A DNA stretch of 29,198 nucleotides from Ventricola sp036297385 (GTDB lineage Bacteria > Bacillota > Clostridia > Christensenellales > Aristaeellaceae), in assembly GCA_036297385.1 (NCBI GenBank), contig JAXJLD010000139.1:1-29198 (forward strand). The letters are read 5' to 3'. Shown here piece by piece: positions 1 to 8,582 of this stretch. A model generated the notes under the pieces. That model searched no databases. It was not told the origin of the DNA and saw only the letters and a list, made by a program, of their open reading frames with translations. A program made the position numbers and the translations under genes. How positions within the stretch are numbered: the first letter of the stretch is position 1; the number at the start of each line of letters is the position of its first letter.

Positions 1-1
1 G

Positions 2-133
2 CGTAAGAGCTTCGGTAATAAGCCGGGTTACGGCGAGCGCAAGAGCTTCGGCGATAAGCCGGGTTACGGCGAGCGCAAGAGCTTCGGCGATAAGCCGGGT
101 TACGGCGAGCGCAAGAGCTTTGGCGATAAGCCG
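2..133 (+). repeat. 36-bp in-frame tandem repeat, about 3.7 copies, cut by window edge
   Basis: Units begin at 2, 38, 74 and 110. Copies two and three are identical, copy one differs at three bases, and copy four diverges after 24 bases. Each unit is 12 codons and encodes RKSFGDKPGYGE. There are no spacers, so this is a coding minisatellite and not a CRISPR array. More copies may lie upstream of the window. Confidence 0.95.
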
Positions 134-1546
134 AAGTTTGCGCCGAGAGGGGAGCGTTCGGAGCGTCCGGCGCGGCCGGAGCGTCCGGCGAAGCCGAAGC
201 CCATGAACCTTGCGCCGCGCCGCGTGGCGCTGGAAACGCTGCTGGATGTGAGCCGCAACGATGCGTATGCCTCCTTGGCGCTGGATAAGCGTCTGGCGCA
301 GGCGGCGTTTGGCCGCCGCGACCGTGCGTTCACCACGCAGCTCGTTTACGGCACGCTGGAAAACCGGATCAAGCTGGATTGGCGCATCGACCAGTTCCTC
401 GAAGGGGAAAAGGAGATCGAGCCGACCATCCGCGAGATCCTGCGCATGGGCGCATATCAGCTCTTTGATCTCGACCGCGTGCCGGATATGGCGGCGGTGG
501 ATGAGAGCGTCAGCCTGACCCGCGCGATGGGCTTTGAGGGCTTTACCGGGCTGGTTAACGGTGTGCTGCGCAACATGATCCGCGGCAAGGAGAACATCGT
601 ATGGCCCAAGCCGCAGGATGATCCTGCGAAGTATCTCTCTGTGATGTTCTCCGCGCCGATGGAGCTGGCGGAGCTGCTCATTGCGGCCTATGGCGAGCAT
701 GAGGCGCTGGAGATTCTGCGCTATCGTCCGCAGGAGCGGGATGTCACTGTGCGCGTCAATTACCTGCGCTGTGATGATGCGCGTCTGCGCGCCCTGCTCT
801 CGGATGACGAGCTGGAGTTTACGCCGGGCGTGGTGCCGGGTACCTATAAGGTCAAGAATCCGGGCGATATGACCCGTATGCGCGCGTTCCAGAACGGCCT
901 GTTTACCATTCAGGGCGAAAGCTCCGTCATTGCGGCTCGCGTGGTCGGCGCAAAGCCCGGCCAGACGGTGCTGGATGCCTGCGCTGCGCCGGGCGGCAAA
1001 ACGGCGGTCATCAGCGAGATGATGAACGACACGGGTCGTGTCTATGCGTGGGATACCCATGCGCACCGCGTTGAGCTGATCCGCGGCACCGCGAACCGCC
1101 TGAAGCTGGAGAATATCCGCCCGGCGGTGAAGGATGCTTCCGCGCCGCGCCCGGAGATGGCGATGACGCTGGATGCGGCGCTGATCGACGCGCCGTGTTC
1201 CGGCACGGGCGTGATGCTGGAGAAGCCGGACGTCAAGTACCGCGTGAGCCGGGAGGGCGTTGCATCGCTGATGCGCACCCAGAGCGAGATCCTTGACGCG
1301 GTGGCCCCGATGGTCAAGGTCGGCGGCACGCTGGTGTATTCGACCTGCTCCATTCTCCCGCAGGAGAACGCGGCGCAGGTGGAGGCTTTCCTTGTGCGCC
1401 ACCCTGAGTATGAGGTGTTCCCGATGGGCGAGGAGCTGCCGGAGGCGCTGGCGCAGCATGAGACGCAGAACGGCCTGCAGATGTTTGCTCACCGCGACGG
1501 CACGGATGGCTTCTACGTCTGCCGTATGCGCAGAACGCGTGCGTAA
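2..1546 (+). CDS. rsmB: 16S rRNA (cytosine-C5) methyltransferase RsmB, 5' partial, with repeat-bearing N-terminal extension
   Basis: SAM-dependent enzyme expected to methylate C967 (E. coli numbering) of 16S rRNA. The reading frame is open from base 2. The first in-frame ATG (203) has no Shine-Dalgarno (SD) sequence in front of it, so the true start is probably upstream of the window. Counting from that ATG (447 residues, normal family length), a NusB-like RNA-binding domain covers about residues 1-140 and a Rossmann methyltransferase domain about 160-445. Motif I DACAAPGGKT is at 258-267. DAPCSGTG (329-336) carries Cys332, and YSTCSI (379-384) carries catalytic Cys382. The 67 codons before the ATG encode a basic, glycine-rich tail of repeated RKSFGDKPGYGE units, which is unusual for this enzyme. 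The gene heads the rRNA-modification/PASTA-kinase operon, and rlmN starts 32 bases after the stop. The methyltransferase identity is firm; the extension belonging to it is inferred from the open frame. Confidence 0.93.
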   Translation, partial: RKSFGNKPGYGERKSFGDKPGYGERKSFGDKPGYGERKSFGDKPKFAPRGERSERPARPERPAKPKPMNLAPRRVALETLLDVSRNDAYASLALDKRLAQAAFGRRDRAFTTQLVYGTLENRIKLDWRIDQFLEGEKEIEPTIREILRMGAYQLFDLDRVPDMAAVDESVSLTRAMGFEGFTGLVNGVLRNMIRGKENIVWPKPQDDPAKYLSVMFSAPMELAELLIAAYGEHEALEILRYRPQERDVTVRVNYLRCDDARLRALLSDDELEFTPGVVPGTYKVKNPGDMTRMRAFQNGLFTIQGESSVIAARVVGAKPGQTVLDACAAPGGKTAVISEMMNDTGRVYAWDTHAHRVELIRGTANRLKLENIRPAVKDASAPRPEMAMTLDAALIDAPCSGTGVMLEKPDVKYRVSREGVASLMRTQSEILDAVAPMVKVGGTLVYSTCSILPQENAAQVEAFLVRHPEYEVFPMGEELPEALAQHETQNGLQMFAHRDGTDGFYVCRMRRTRA

Positions 1547-1578
1547 GCGCTGCGCTCTTGCAGGAAAGGCGAATTCAG

Positions 1579-2640
1579 ATGATGGACAACAATCAGACGC
1601 AGCTTCTCGGGATGACACCCGAGGAGCTGGGCGCTTTTTTCAAGGCGCAGAGACAGCCGGCGTTCCGGGCGAAGCAGGTGTTTGCATGGCTGCATCAGGG
1701 CGTGCCGTTTGAGGGCATGAGCAATCTGCCCAAGGCGCTGCGCGAGACCTTGACGCAGACCTGCATCGACAACCCGGTTCGCATCATCGAAACCATTCAG
1801 TCCAAGCTGGATGGCACGGTGAAGCTGCTGTATCGCCTGCCGGACGATCATGTGATCGAGGGCGTGCTCATGCGCTACAAGTACGGCAATACGCTGTGCC
1901 TGTCCACGCAGGTGGGCTGCCGCATGGGCTGCCGCTTCTGTGCCAGCACGCTGGACGGATGTGCCCGCAGCCTCACCCCGGCGGAAATGCTGGGGCAGAT
2001 TGTCGCCGCCAACGGCGTGCTGAGCGCACAGGGCGAGGGGCAGAAGGTGGGCAATATCGTGCTGATGGGCAGCGGCGAGCCGTTTGACAACTACGAAAAT
2101 GTGGTCAAATTCCTGCGGCTTCTGCGCACGGAGGGCGGGCTGTGCATCGGTATGCGCAGCGTATCGCTCTCCACCTGTGGTCTGGTGGATCAGATGCGCC
2201 GCTTTGCGGAGGAAAATCTGCCGGTGACGCTCTCGCTCTCTCTGCACGCGCCCAACGATGAGGTGCGCCGCACGCTCATGCCCATTGCTAACCGCTATGG
2301 CATGGATGATGTGCTGGACGCCTGCCGGTATTATATCGAAAAGACGGGCCGGCGCGTGATCTTTGAGTATGCGCTGGTGCATGGCGTCAACGCCGCGCCG
2401 GAGCAGGCGGTGGAGCTGGCTGCGCGCCTTCGCGGTATGCAGTGCCATGTCAACCTGATTCCGCTCAATGCTGTGCCGGAACGCGGCCTTCAGGGGGTTT
2501 CCGAGCGGGAAGTGGATGCTTTCCGCCATGCGCTGGAGCAGAAGAATATCTCTGTCACCAGACGACGTGAGATGGGCGATGATATTGAGGGCGCGTGCGG
2601 GCAGCTTCGCCGCCGGTATATGAAGGACGGCAAGGCATGA
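1579..2640 (+). CDS. rlmN: Dual-specificity 23S rRNA (A2503-C2)/tRNA (A37-C2) methyltransferase RlmN
   Basis: Radical SAM enzyme that methylates C2 of A2503 in 23S rRNA and, in many bacteria, A37 of some tRNAs. The protein has 353 residues, normal for the family. The ATG at 1579 is chosen because AGGAAAGG (1562-1569) lies 9 bases before it; an in-frame TTG at 1558 would put that SD inside the gene. The radical SAM cluster cysteines are C114, C118 and C121 in QVGCRMGCRFC. The two methyl-transfer cysteines match C107 (seven residues before the cluster) and C340 near the C-terminus (GACGQL). GSGEPFDNYENV and SLSLHAPNDEVRR are further family motifs. The stop overlaps a possible ATG of the next frame, and the order rsmB-rlmN-prpC-prkC is typical of Bacillota. 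Confidence 0.97.
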   Translation: MMDNNQTQLLGMTPEELGAFFKAQRQPAFRAKQVFAWLHQGVPFEGMSNLPKALRETLTQTCIDNPVRIIETIQSKLDGTVKLLYRLPDDHVIEGVLMRYKYGNTLCLSTQVGCRMGCRFCASTLDGCARSLTPAEMLGQIVAANGVLSAQGEGQKVGNIVLMGSGEPFDNYENVVKFLRLLRTEGGLCIGMRSVSLSTCGLVDQMRRFAEENLPVTLSLSLHAPNDEVRRTLMPIANRYGMDDVLDACRYYIEKTGRRVIFEYALVHGVNAAPEQAVELAARLRGMQCHVNLIPLNAVPERGLQGVSEREVDAFRHALEQKNISVTRRREMGDDIEGACGQLRRRYMKDGKA

Positions 2641-2684
2641 GGCTGCTCCTGCCCCAAAGGGGAACGAGAAAAAGGGGTGAGGAT

Positions 2685-3392
2685 GTGGCGGCGGCGCTGA
2701 GGACGGACATCGGCAAAACGCGCAAGCAGAATGAGGACGCGGCTTGGATGGACGAAGCCAAGGGCGTGTTTGCTGTGGCGGACGGCATGGGTGGTCATCT
2801 GGCGGGCGAAGTCGCCAGCAGGATGGCGATCGAAGCAGTTCAGCAGATGGCAAAGGGCAGTGCCGACATCGCCGCCATGCGCGAAGCGGTGAACGCTGCA
2901 CACGAGGCCATTCTGGCGCACGCAAAGGCCAATCCGGCTTGTGCCGGCATGGGAACGACGCTCTCCGCGCTGTGGAAATGCGGCCGATATGCGTATATCG
3001 CGCACGTCGGGGACAGCCGCATCTATCGTTACCGTGGGGGAGAGCTGGAGCAGATCACACAGGATCACTCGCTGGTGGAGGAGCTGGTGCGCGCCCACAT
3101 CATCACCCGGGAGGAGGCACGCCAGCACCCGCGGCGCAACATCATCACCCGTGCGCTGGGTACCCCCGGAGACAATGCGCCGGATATGCTGGCGGCAGAT
3201 CGCCAAAAGGGGGATGTTTGGCTGCTCTGCTCGGATGGATTGACCGGGATGGTGCCGGATGAGCAGATCGCGGAAACGCTGGCTGATGAGAAGAACCTCG
3301 ATGCGGCGGCGGATAGCCTGCTGAGGCAGGCGCTGGAGGCCGGCGGACGCGACAACGTCACGCTGATCCTCTGGCGCGATGAGGAGGGCTGA
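2685..3392 (+). CDS. prpC: PP2C-type serine/threonine phosphatase (PrpC/Stp)
   Basis: Metal-dependent (Mn/Mg) protein phosphatase that reverses phosphorylation by the PASTA kinase encoded next to it. The GTG at 2685 gives 235 residues and a family-typical N-terminus (AAALRTDIGKTRKQNED); AAGGGGTGAGG ends just before it. An ATG at 2637, overlapping the rlmN stop, would add 16 residues that do not look like the family and has a weaker SD. The metal-binding motifs are visible in order: the Asp of NEDAA, ADGMGGH, GMGTTLSAL, HVGDSRIYRYRGGELEQIT, LLCSDGLTGMV and the C-terminal GGRDNVTLILW. The protein is soluble with no membrane segment. It is followed after 2 bases by prkC, so the antagonistic pair is co-transcribed. 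The function is firm, the exact start less so. Confidence 0.95.
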   Translation: MAAALRTDIGKTRKQNEDAAWMDEAKGVFAVADGMGGHLAGEVASRMAIEAVQQMAKGSADIAAMREAVNAAHEAILAHAKANPACAGMGTTLSALWKCGRYAYIAHVGDSRIYRYRGGELEQITQDHSLVEELVRAHIITREEARQHPRRNIITRALGTPGDNAPDMLAADRQKGDVWLLCSDGLTGMVPDEQIAETLADEKNLDAAADSLLRQALEAGGRDNVTLILWRDEEG

Positions 3393-3394
3393 GC

Positions 3395-5236
3395 GTGGAA
3401 TCGAGACTGATTGGCAAGATTGTCGGCCGGCGGTTTCGCGTGGAGGACGTCATCGGCCGCGGCGGTATGGCGATCGTCTACCGGGCGTTTGATTTGCGGA
3501 CGCACCAGACGGTGGCACTCAAGGTGCTGCGCGAGGAATATGAGGATGATCCTGAGTATCGGGAGCGTTTTAAGCGCGAGGCGGCGGTCAACCGCAAGCT
3601 GAATCATCCCAACGTCGTCAACTCCATCGACTCAGGCGCAAGCGGCGGTGTTTCCTATATCGCGCTGGAATATGTGGACGGCGAAACGCTCAAGGATGTG
3701 ATTGCCGAACGGGGCAAGATGGATCAGGAGGAAGCTGTCCATTGTGCGCTGTGTATTCTGTCGGCGCTCTCCCATGCGCATCAGCGCGGTGTGATTCACC
3801 GGGACGTGAAATCCCAGAATGTGATGATTACGCGGAACGGGCAGGTCAAAATCGGAGATTTTGGCATCGCCGGTCTGGCGGATACCAAGACGCTGACCAC
3901 GGACGGAAACGTCATGGGTTCAGTGCATTATTTCTCGCCCGAACAGGCCAAGGGTATGCGCGCCACCAATGCGAGCGACCTGTATTCCGTGGGTGTAATT
4001 CTCTATGAGATGCTCACGGGTCACGTCCCCTTTGAGGGAGAAACGGCGGTTTCCGTGGCGATGATGCACCTGATGGAGACGCCCAAGCCCGTGGAGGAGG
4101 AGGCCAACGTCAGCCGCGCCGTGGAGCTGATCGTCAAAAAGGCGCTGGAAAAGGAGCCGCGCGACCGCTATCAGAGTGCGGACAGCATGATCCGCGATTT
4201 GCGCCGTGCGCTGCGCCACCCGGATGGCGAGTTTATGCACCAGCGCAGCGAAGCAGACAAGCCAAGGCGCACACAGATGCGCAGTGCAGCCGCGCGGACG
4301 GGTGACATTCGCGTGCGCATTGCGATGATTGCCGTGACAGTTGTCATGATGGTGCTGATTGCTCTGGCGGGCGTAACGCTGTATCGCTTTGTATTTGTCT
4401 ACACCCGAATGCCGGATCTGACGGGCGTAGATGCTGCGACGGCGGAGCGGATGATTACCAGCGCGAACCTGAAGGTGAGCATGGACTATGCGTACAGCGA
4501 CGTGATGGAGGGCTATGTCAGCGGGCAGTCGCCAGAGGCGCGAACGCGCGTGAATCGGGGCGATACCGTGCAGGTGATTATCTCGCGCGGAAGCGATATG
4601 GTCGCGGTACAGCGTGTGACCGGTCTGACGCAGGATAATGCCGTGACGGCGCTGAATGCACAGGGCTTCCTGCCCGGCGAAATCATCGTGGCGCCCAGCG
4701 CCCAGCTTGAGGGGACGGTCATTGCGCAGGAGCCGCCTGCGGGCGAGAAGGCACGGGTTGGCAGCCCGGTCAATCTGACGGTGTCCGGCGGCCGCGTGGT
4801 GGTACCGGATCTGGTGGGGCGGCGGGAGGAGGAGGCTGTGTCCAATATCCGTACGCTGGGGCTGACCCGCGGACAGATTGACTATGAAAACGTGACTGAT
4901 CCGAGGCAGGATGGCGTGGTGCTTTGGCAGTCACTGGAGCGCTTTGGCGAGGTGCTGCCCGGCTCGTCCATCGAGATCAGCGTGGGCTATTACGATAAGC
5001 GCCGATATACCGCATCGGTCAAGGTGACAGTGCAGGTGCCGCGCGAGGGCGTGAGCGTGCGCGTGACGCTGGTGGGCGAGGATGGCAAGGAAAGCGATAT
5101 GTATGCCGCAACGCACACTGATCCGGGTGAAACGACGATCGACGTACTGCTGCGCAGCGAGACCAGCGGCGTGAAGACGTGGCGGCTGTATCTGGACGGC
5201 GGCTTCAGGAGCGAGGCAACGGCGGTGCTGCAATAA
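3395..5236 (+). CDS. prkC: Membrane serine/threonine kinase with three PASTA domains (PrkC/PknB type)
   Basis: Hanks-type kinase that senses peptidoglycan fragments or lipid II outside the cell and phosphorylates cytoplasmic proteins. It has 613 residues, with a GTG start after a GAGGAGGG SD (3381-3388). The cytoplasmic kinase domain covers about 10-275: Gly loop GRGGMA (21-26), catalytic Lys43, HRD at 135-137, DFG at 155-157 and an activation segment with several Thr (TKTLTTDGN), followed by SPEQAKG. A basic juxtamembrane stretch (about 281-308) leads to one membrane helix (about 309-335). Three extracellular PASTA repeats follow (about 339-399, 403-466, 469-532), then an 80-residue beta-rich C-terminal domain. 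All catalytic residues are present. Its partner phosphatase is immediately upstream and rsgA follows; in Bacillus the RsgA homologue is a PrkC substrate, which fits the linkage. Confidence 0.97.
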   Translation: MESRLIGKIVGRRFRVEDVIGRGGMAIVYRAFDLRTHQTVALKVLREEYEDDPEYRERFKREAAVNRKLNHPNVVNSIDSGASGGVSYIALEYVDGETLKDVIAERGKMDQEEAVHCALCILSALSHAHQRGVIHRDVKSQNVMITRNGQVKIGDFGIAGLADTKTLTTDGNVMGSVHYFSPEQAKGMRATNASDLYSVGVILYEMLTGHVPFEGETAVSVAMMHLMETPKPVEEEANVSRAVELIVKKALEKEPRDRYQSADSMIRDLRRALRHPDGEFMHQRSEADKPRRTQMRSAAARTGDIRVRIAMIAVTVVMMVLIALAGVTLYRFVFVYTRMPDLTGVDAATAERMITSANLKVSMDYAYSDVMEGYVSGQSPEARTRVNRGDTVQVIISRGSDMVAVQRVTGLTQDNAVTALNAQGFLPGEIIVAPSAQLEGTVIAQEPPAGEKARVGSPVNLTVSGGRVVVPDLVGRREEEAVSNIRTLGLTRGQIDYENVTDPRQDGVVLWQSLERFGEVLPGSSIEISVGYYDKRRYTASVKVTVQVPREGVSVRVTLVGEDGKESDMYAATHTDPGETTIDVLLRSETSGVKTWRLYLDGGFRSEATAVLQ

Positions 5237-5271
5237 TGCAGATGCATCACATATAGGAAAGGAATCCGTAC

Positions 5272-6150
5272 ATGGTTGGAAGCATCGTGCGGGGCATCGG
5301 CAGCTTTTATACCGTGCTCTGCGATGAGGATGGGCGGGAGTATACGCTGCGTGCGCAGAAGAAGCTGCGCCATCAAAAGCTGACGCCCATGGTAGGCGAT
5401 CGCGTGCGCTTCACGCCGGGCGAAGGCGAGGACAATGGCTGGCTGGAGGAGATCCTGCCGCGCAAGAGCGTCATGCAGCGCCCGAGCGTCGCCAATTGCG
5501 ATATGCTGATGCTGGTGGTGGCCAGCGTGCCGCACCCGGATATGCTGCTGATTGACAAGCTGATTCTGCGTGCGGCACGGGGCAACATGACCCCGGCGAT
5601 CTGTGTCAACAAGATTGATCTGGGCGATGAGCTGGTGCGCGCCATCCGTGAGGAATACGCGGGCACACAACTTCGCGTGTTTGAGGCCAGCGCCATGACG
5701 GGCGAAGGCGTGGAAGCGCTGCGCGAGGCGATGCGCGGCAAGGTGACCTGTTTGGCGGGGCAGAGCGCGGTGGGCAAAAGCTCGCTGATTAACGCATTGC
5801 TGGGCCTGAATCTGGAGACCGGCGGCCTGAGCCGTAAGACTGAGCGCGGACGGCACACGACTCGCCGCGCGGAAATGCTGGCGGCAAACGGAATGCTGGT
5901 GCTGGATACGCCGGGCTTCAGCCTGCTGGAGCTGGAAACGGGCATGGAGCCGCAGGAATTTGCCGAGCTTTACCCGGAATACAACGAACTGGCGGGCGGC
6001 TGCCGCTTTCAGCCCTGTTTGCATGATAGGGAACCCGGCTGCGCCGTCAAGGCGGCGGTCAGCGAGGGCAGGCTGAGTGCCGTTCGCTGGGAGAGATACC
6101 GCGAGCTGCTCGCGGAGGTTAAGGAAAACTGGAAAGGACGATACGAATGA
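5272..6150 (+). CDS. rsgA: Small ribosomal subunit biogenesis GTPase RsgA
   Basis: Circularly permuted GTPase that checks the decoding centre of the maturing 30S subunit. It has 292 residues and an ATG start after AGGAAAGGA at about 5255. The N-terminal OB fold (about 1-70) is followed by the permuted G motifs: NKIDL (G4) at 113-117 comes before the P-loop GQSAVGKSS (G1) at 163-171 and DTPGF (G3) at 212-216. The C-terminal zinc knuckle has C244, C249, H251 and C257. All expected residues are present. Its stop overlaps the rpe start (ATGA), indicating translational coupling. A position behind prkC is standard in Bacillota. Confidence 0.97.
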   Translation: MVGSIVRGIGSFYTVLCDEDGREYTLRAQKKLRHQKLTPMVGDRVRFTPGEGEDNGWLEEILPRKSVMQRPSVANCDMLMLVVASVPHPDMLLIDKLILRAARGNMTPAICVNKIDLGDELVRAIREEYAGTQLRVFEASAMTGEGVEALREAMRGKVTCLAGQSAVGKSSLINALLGLNLETGGLSRKTERGRHTTRRAEMLAANGMLVLDTPGFSLLELETGMEPQEFAELYPEYNELAGGCRFQPCLHDREPGCAVKAAVSEGRLSAVRWERYRELLAEVKENWKGRYE

Positions 6151-6818
6151 TCGAGATTTCACCGTCGCTGCTGGGCGCAGATCTGATGCGTCTGGGCGAA
6201 GAGATTGAACTTGTGGAGAAGCTGGGCGTCAAGTGGCTGCATCTGGACAACATGGACGGCCATTTTGTGCCGAACATCAGCTATGGCCCGGATTTTGTGG
6301 CGGCCATTCGCAAGAAGACCAGCCTGTTTCTGGATGTTCATCTGATGCTCTCCCATCCGCTTGCCTATATCGGCGCATATGCCAAGGCGGGCGCGGATCT
6401 GATTACCATTCATGCCGAGGCAGAGGATGATCCCGCGCAGACGCTGCGCGAGATCGCGGCGCTGGGCGTCAAGACGGGTATTTCCATCAATCCGGGTACC
6501 GATCCGGAAGCCATCCGCGAGCTTCTGCCGCTGTGTGATCTGGTGCTGGTGATGACCGTGCAGCCGGGCTTCGGCGGGCAGAGTCTGCGTGAGGACTGTC
6601 TGGCCAAGCTGCCGGTTCTGCGGGAGATGATCCGCGAGACCGGGCGCGACATTCTGCTGGAGGTTGATGGCGGCGTGAAGACGGGCAACGCAAAGTGCGC
6701 CATTGAAGCGGGGGCGGATGTGCTGGTGATTGGCACGGGTCTGTTCCGCGCGGAGAACCCGGCGGCTGTGGTGGCAGCTGTCAATCAGGCGGCGGAGGAA
6801 GTGGCGTGCGCGCGCTGA
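6147..6818 (+). CDS. rpe: Ribulose-phosphate 3-epimerase
   Basis: Interconverts D-ribulose 5-phosphate and D-xylulose 5-phosphate in the pentose phosphate pathway. It is a 223-residue TIM-barrel protein of normal length. Motifs include EISPSLLGAD at the N-terminus, HLDNMDGHFVPN with metal-binding His and catalytic Asp, DVHLML with a second metal His, MTVQPGFGGQ, and EVDGGVKTGN with the second catalytic Asp. The ATG overlaps the rsgA stop by 4 bases and the C-terminus overlaps the thiN start by 13 bases, so all three are translated as a coupled unit. Confidence 0.97.
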   Translation: MIEISPSLLGADLMRLGEEIELVEKLGVKWLHLDNMDGHFVPNISYGPDFVAAIRKKTSLFLDVHLMLSHPLAYIGAYAKAGADLITIHAEAEDDPAQTLREIAALGVKTGISINPGTDPEAIRELLPLCDLVLVMTVQPGFGGQSLREDCLAKLPVLREMIRETGRDILLEVDGGVKTGNAKCAIEAGADVLVIGTGLFRAENPAAVVAAVNQAAEEVACAR

Positions 6819-7444
6819 TCGTGCTGGGCGGCGATGCGCCGGGCGCACCGCTGCTTGCACGCTGTGCGGAGCAGGCTGATCTGACCATTGCCGCGGACAA
6901 GGGGCTGGAAGCCTTTCTTGCGGCAGGGGTTCAGCCGGATCTGCTGCTGGGTGATATGGACTCGGTCAGCGCGGACGCGCTTGCGCGGACGCAGACGGGA
7001 ACCGAGACGGAACGTCTGCCCTGTGAGAAGGACGACACCGACGGGGGTCATGCGATGCAGGTTGCGCTTGCACGCGGAGCAACGGAGATCACCGTGCTGG
7101 GCGCGTTGGGCGGGCGCATGGATCATGCGCTGGCGAATCTGATGCTGCTCAAGCGTGCACATGAGGGCGGTGCGTTTGCACAGATTCTGGATGAGCGCAC
7201 CCGCATCGTGCGCATTGATGGCGCGATTGTGCTGAGGGGTGCGAAGGGCGATACCTTTTCGCTGATTCCCATTGGAGAGGCGCACGGGGTGACGCTTTCG
7301 GGCTGTTACTATCATTCACGGGAGGCGCTGCGCTTTGACTTTGTGCATCCGCTGGGGATCAGCAATGTGGTCACGGAGGATGAGGCGAGGATCACGGTGC
7401 AGGAAGGCGATCTGCTGCTCTTTCATCATTACGGCGGAATCTGA
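6806..7444 (+). CDS. thiN: Thiamine pyrophosphokinase
   Basis: Transfers pyrophosphate from ATP to thiamine to make thiamine diphosphate. It has 212 residues. The GTG at 6806 lies inside the rpe 3' end and begins the expected beta strand (MRALIVLGGDAP). Family motifs are AADKGLEAF, LLGDMDSV with the metal-binding acidic residues, KDDTDGGHAMQ, and LGALGGRMDHALAN. The C-terminal thiamine-binding beta domain covers about 135-212. It is the last gene of the operon, and an intrinsic terminator follows 8 bases after the stop. In Bacillus the orthologue yloS sits at the same place after rpe. Confidence 0.93.
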   Translation: MRALIVLGGDAPGAPLLARCAEQADLTIAADKGLEAFLAAGVQPDLLLGDMDSVSADALARTQTGTETERLPCEKDDTDGGHAMQVALARGATEITVLGALGGRMDHALANLMLLKRAHEGGAFAQILDERTRIVRIDGAIVLRGAKGDTFSLIPIGEAHGVTLSGCYYHSREALRFDFVHPLGISNVVTEDEARITVQEGDLLLFHHYGGI

Positions 7445-7452
7445 TTCCGCAA

Positions 7453-7487
7453 CCCGCTTTGGCTGAAAAGTTAAAGCGGGAATTTTT
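7453..7487 (+). terminator. Intrinsic terminator after thiN
   Basis: CCCGCTTT (7453-7460) pairs perfectly with AAAGCGGG (7473-7480) around a 12-base loop and is followed by AATTTTT. A second small palindrome, GCGGAAT/ATTCCGC (7434-7450), overlaps the thiN stop. This closes the seven-gene operon. Confidence 0.85.
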
Positions 7488-7574
7488 GTTCGGTCATAGG
7501 TTTTTGCACCGCATACGTCGAATGATGGAAACAGTGAGAAGACATCCTCATACACGCAAAAGGGGGCGGAAAAG

Positions 7575-8582
7575 ATGAGCATTAAAGCCATGCTGGAGCA
7601 GCGGGAGCGTGATACGCTCAGCCCGTTTGCCGCATTGTCCAGTGAGAGCCGAGGACGAGAACGGCCGATCTCGGAGGACGATATGCGCACGGCGTTTCAG
7701 CGCGACAGGGACAGGATTCTGCACTGCAAGTCCTTCCGCCGCCTGAAGGGCAAGACGCAGGTTTTTCTTTCGCCGCAGGGGGATCATTACCGCACCCGCC
7801 TGACGCATACGCTGGAGGTTACGCAGGTGGCACGCACGTTAGCGCGGGCGCTGCGGCTGAACGAGGATCTGGCCGAGGCCATCGCCATGGGGCACGATTT
7901 GGGGCATACGCCCTTTGGACACGCGGGCGAGGACGCGCTGCGCGGCATCATTGAGGGCGGCTTTGAACACCGCGTGCAGAGCAGGCGCGTGGTGGAGGTG
8001 CTGGAAAATGGCGGTGCCGGGCTGAACCTGACGTGGGAGGTGCGCGACGGCATCGAGCATCATTCGGGCAAGGTGCGCCCGCAGACGCTGGAGGGCTGCT
8101 GCGTGCATCTGGCCGACCGCATTGCGTACATCAATCACGATATCGACGATGCGGTACGAGCCGGCGTGATTGCCGTGGAGGAACTGCCGCGCCATGCCAT
8201 CCGCGCACTAGGCAGCACGCACGGCGAACGCATTGACACCATGATTCGCAGTGTGGTGCGCCGCAGCGCTGGGACGGATGAGGCGGCGATGGAGCCAGAG
8301 GTTTGGGATGCGCTGATGGAGCTGCGCACGTTTATGTTTGAGCGGGTGTATGCCCGTGAATGGGCGAGCAACGAGAGCCGAAAAACGAATCACATCATCA
8401 CCGAGCTGGTGGGCTACTATATGGAGCATCCCGGACAGATGCCCAACGAGTACTTGGAGATTGCCTACCGCGAGGGAACACAGCGCGGCGTATGCGATTT
8501 TGTCGCCTGCATGACGGATGCTTATGCGGTCAAGACGTATCAAAAGCTGTTTATTCCGCCGTTTTTTGACGGAATTGGATGA
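7575..8582 (+). CDS. dgt: Deoxyguanosinetriphosphate triphosphohydrolase-like HD-domain protein
   Basis: HD-superfamily phosphohydrolase expected to hydrolyse dNTPs to deoxynucleoside and triphosphate. It has 335 residues, the short dGTPase-like class. The ATG follows a purine-rich AGGGGGCGGA SD. The metal site is complete: RTRLTHTLEV supplies the first His, MGHDLGHTPFGHAGE the HD pair plus further His, DGIEHHSG the active-site His pair, and LADRIAYINHDIDDA the last Asp. There is no clear promoter in the 87 bases between the preceding terminator and the start. It lies directly before dnaG-rpoD, an arrangement common in Clostridia that puts dNTP control beside primase. Confidence 0.92.
   Translation: MSIKAMLEQRERDTLSPFAALSSESRGRERPISEDDMRTAFQRDRDRILHCKSFRRLKGKTQVFLSPQGDHYRTRLTHTLEVTQVARTLARALRLNEDLAEAIAMGHDLGHTPFGHAGEDALRGIIEGGFEHRVQSRRVVEVLENGGAGLNLTWEVRDGIEHHSGKVRPQTLEGCCVHLADRIAYINHDIDDAVRAGVIAVEELPRHAIRALGSTHGERIDTMIRSVVRRSAGTDEAAMEPEVWDALMELRTFMFERVYAREWASNESRKTNHIITELVGYYMEHPGQMPNEYLEIAYREGTQRGVCDFVACMTDAYAVKTYQKLFIPPFFDGIG

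Noticed and set aside
2..133. 36-bp direct repeats as a possible CRISPR array
   Set aside because: Units are contiguous with no spacers and keep a reading frame into rsmB; this is a coding tandem repeat.
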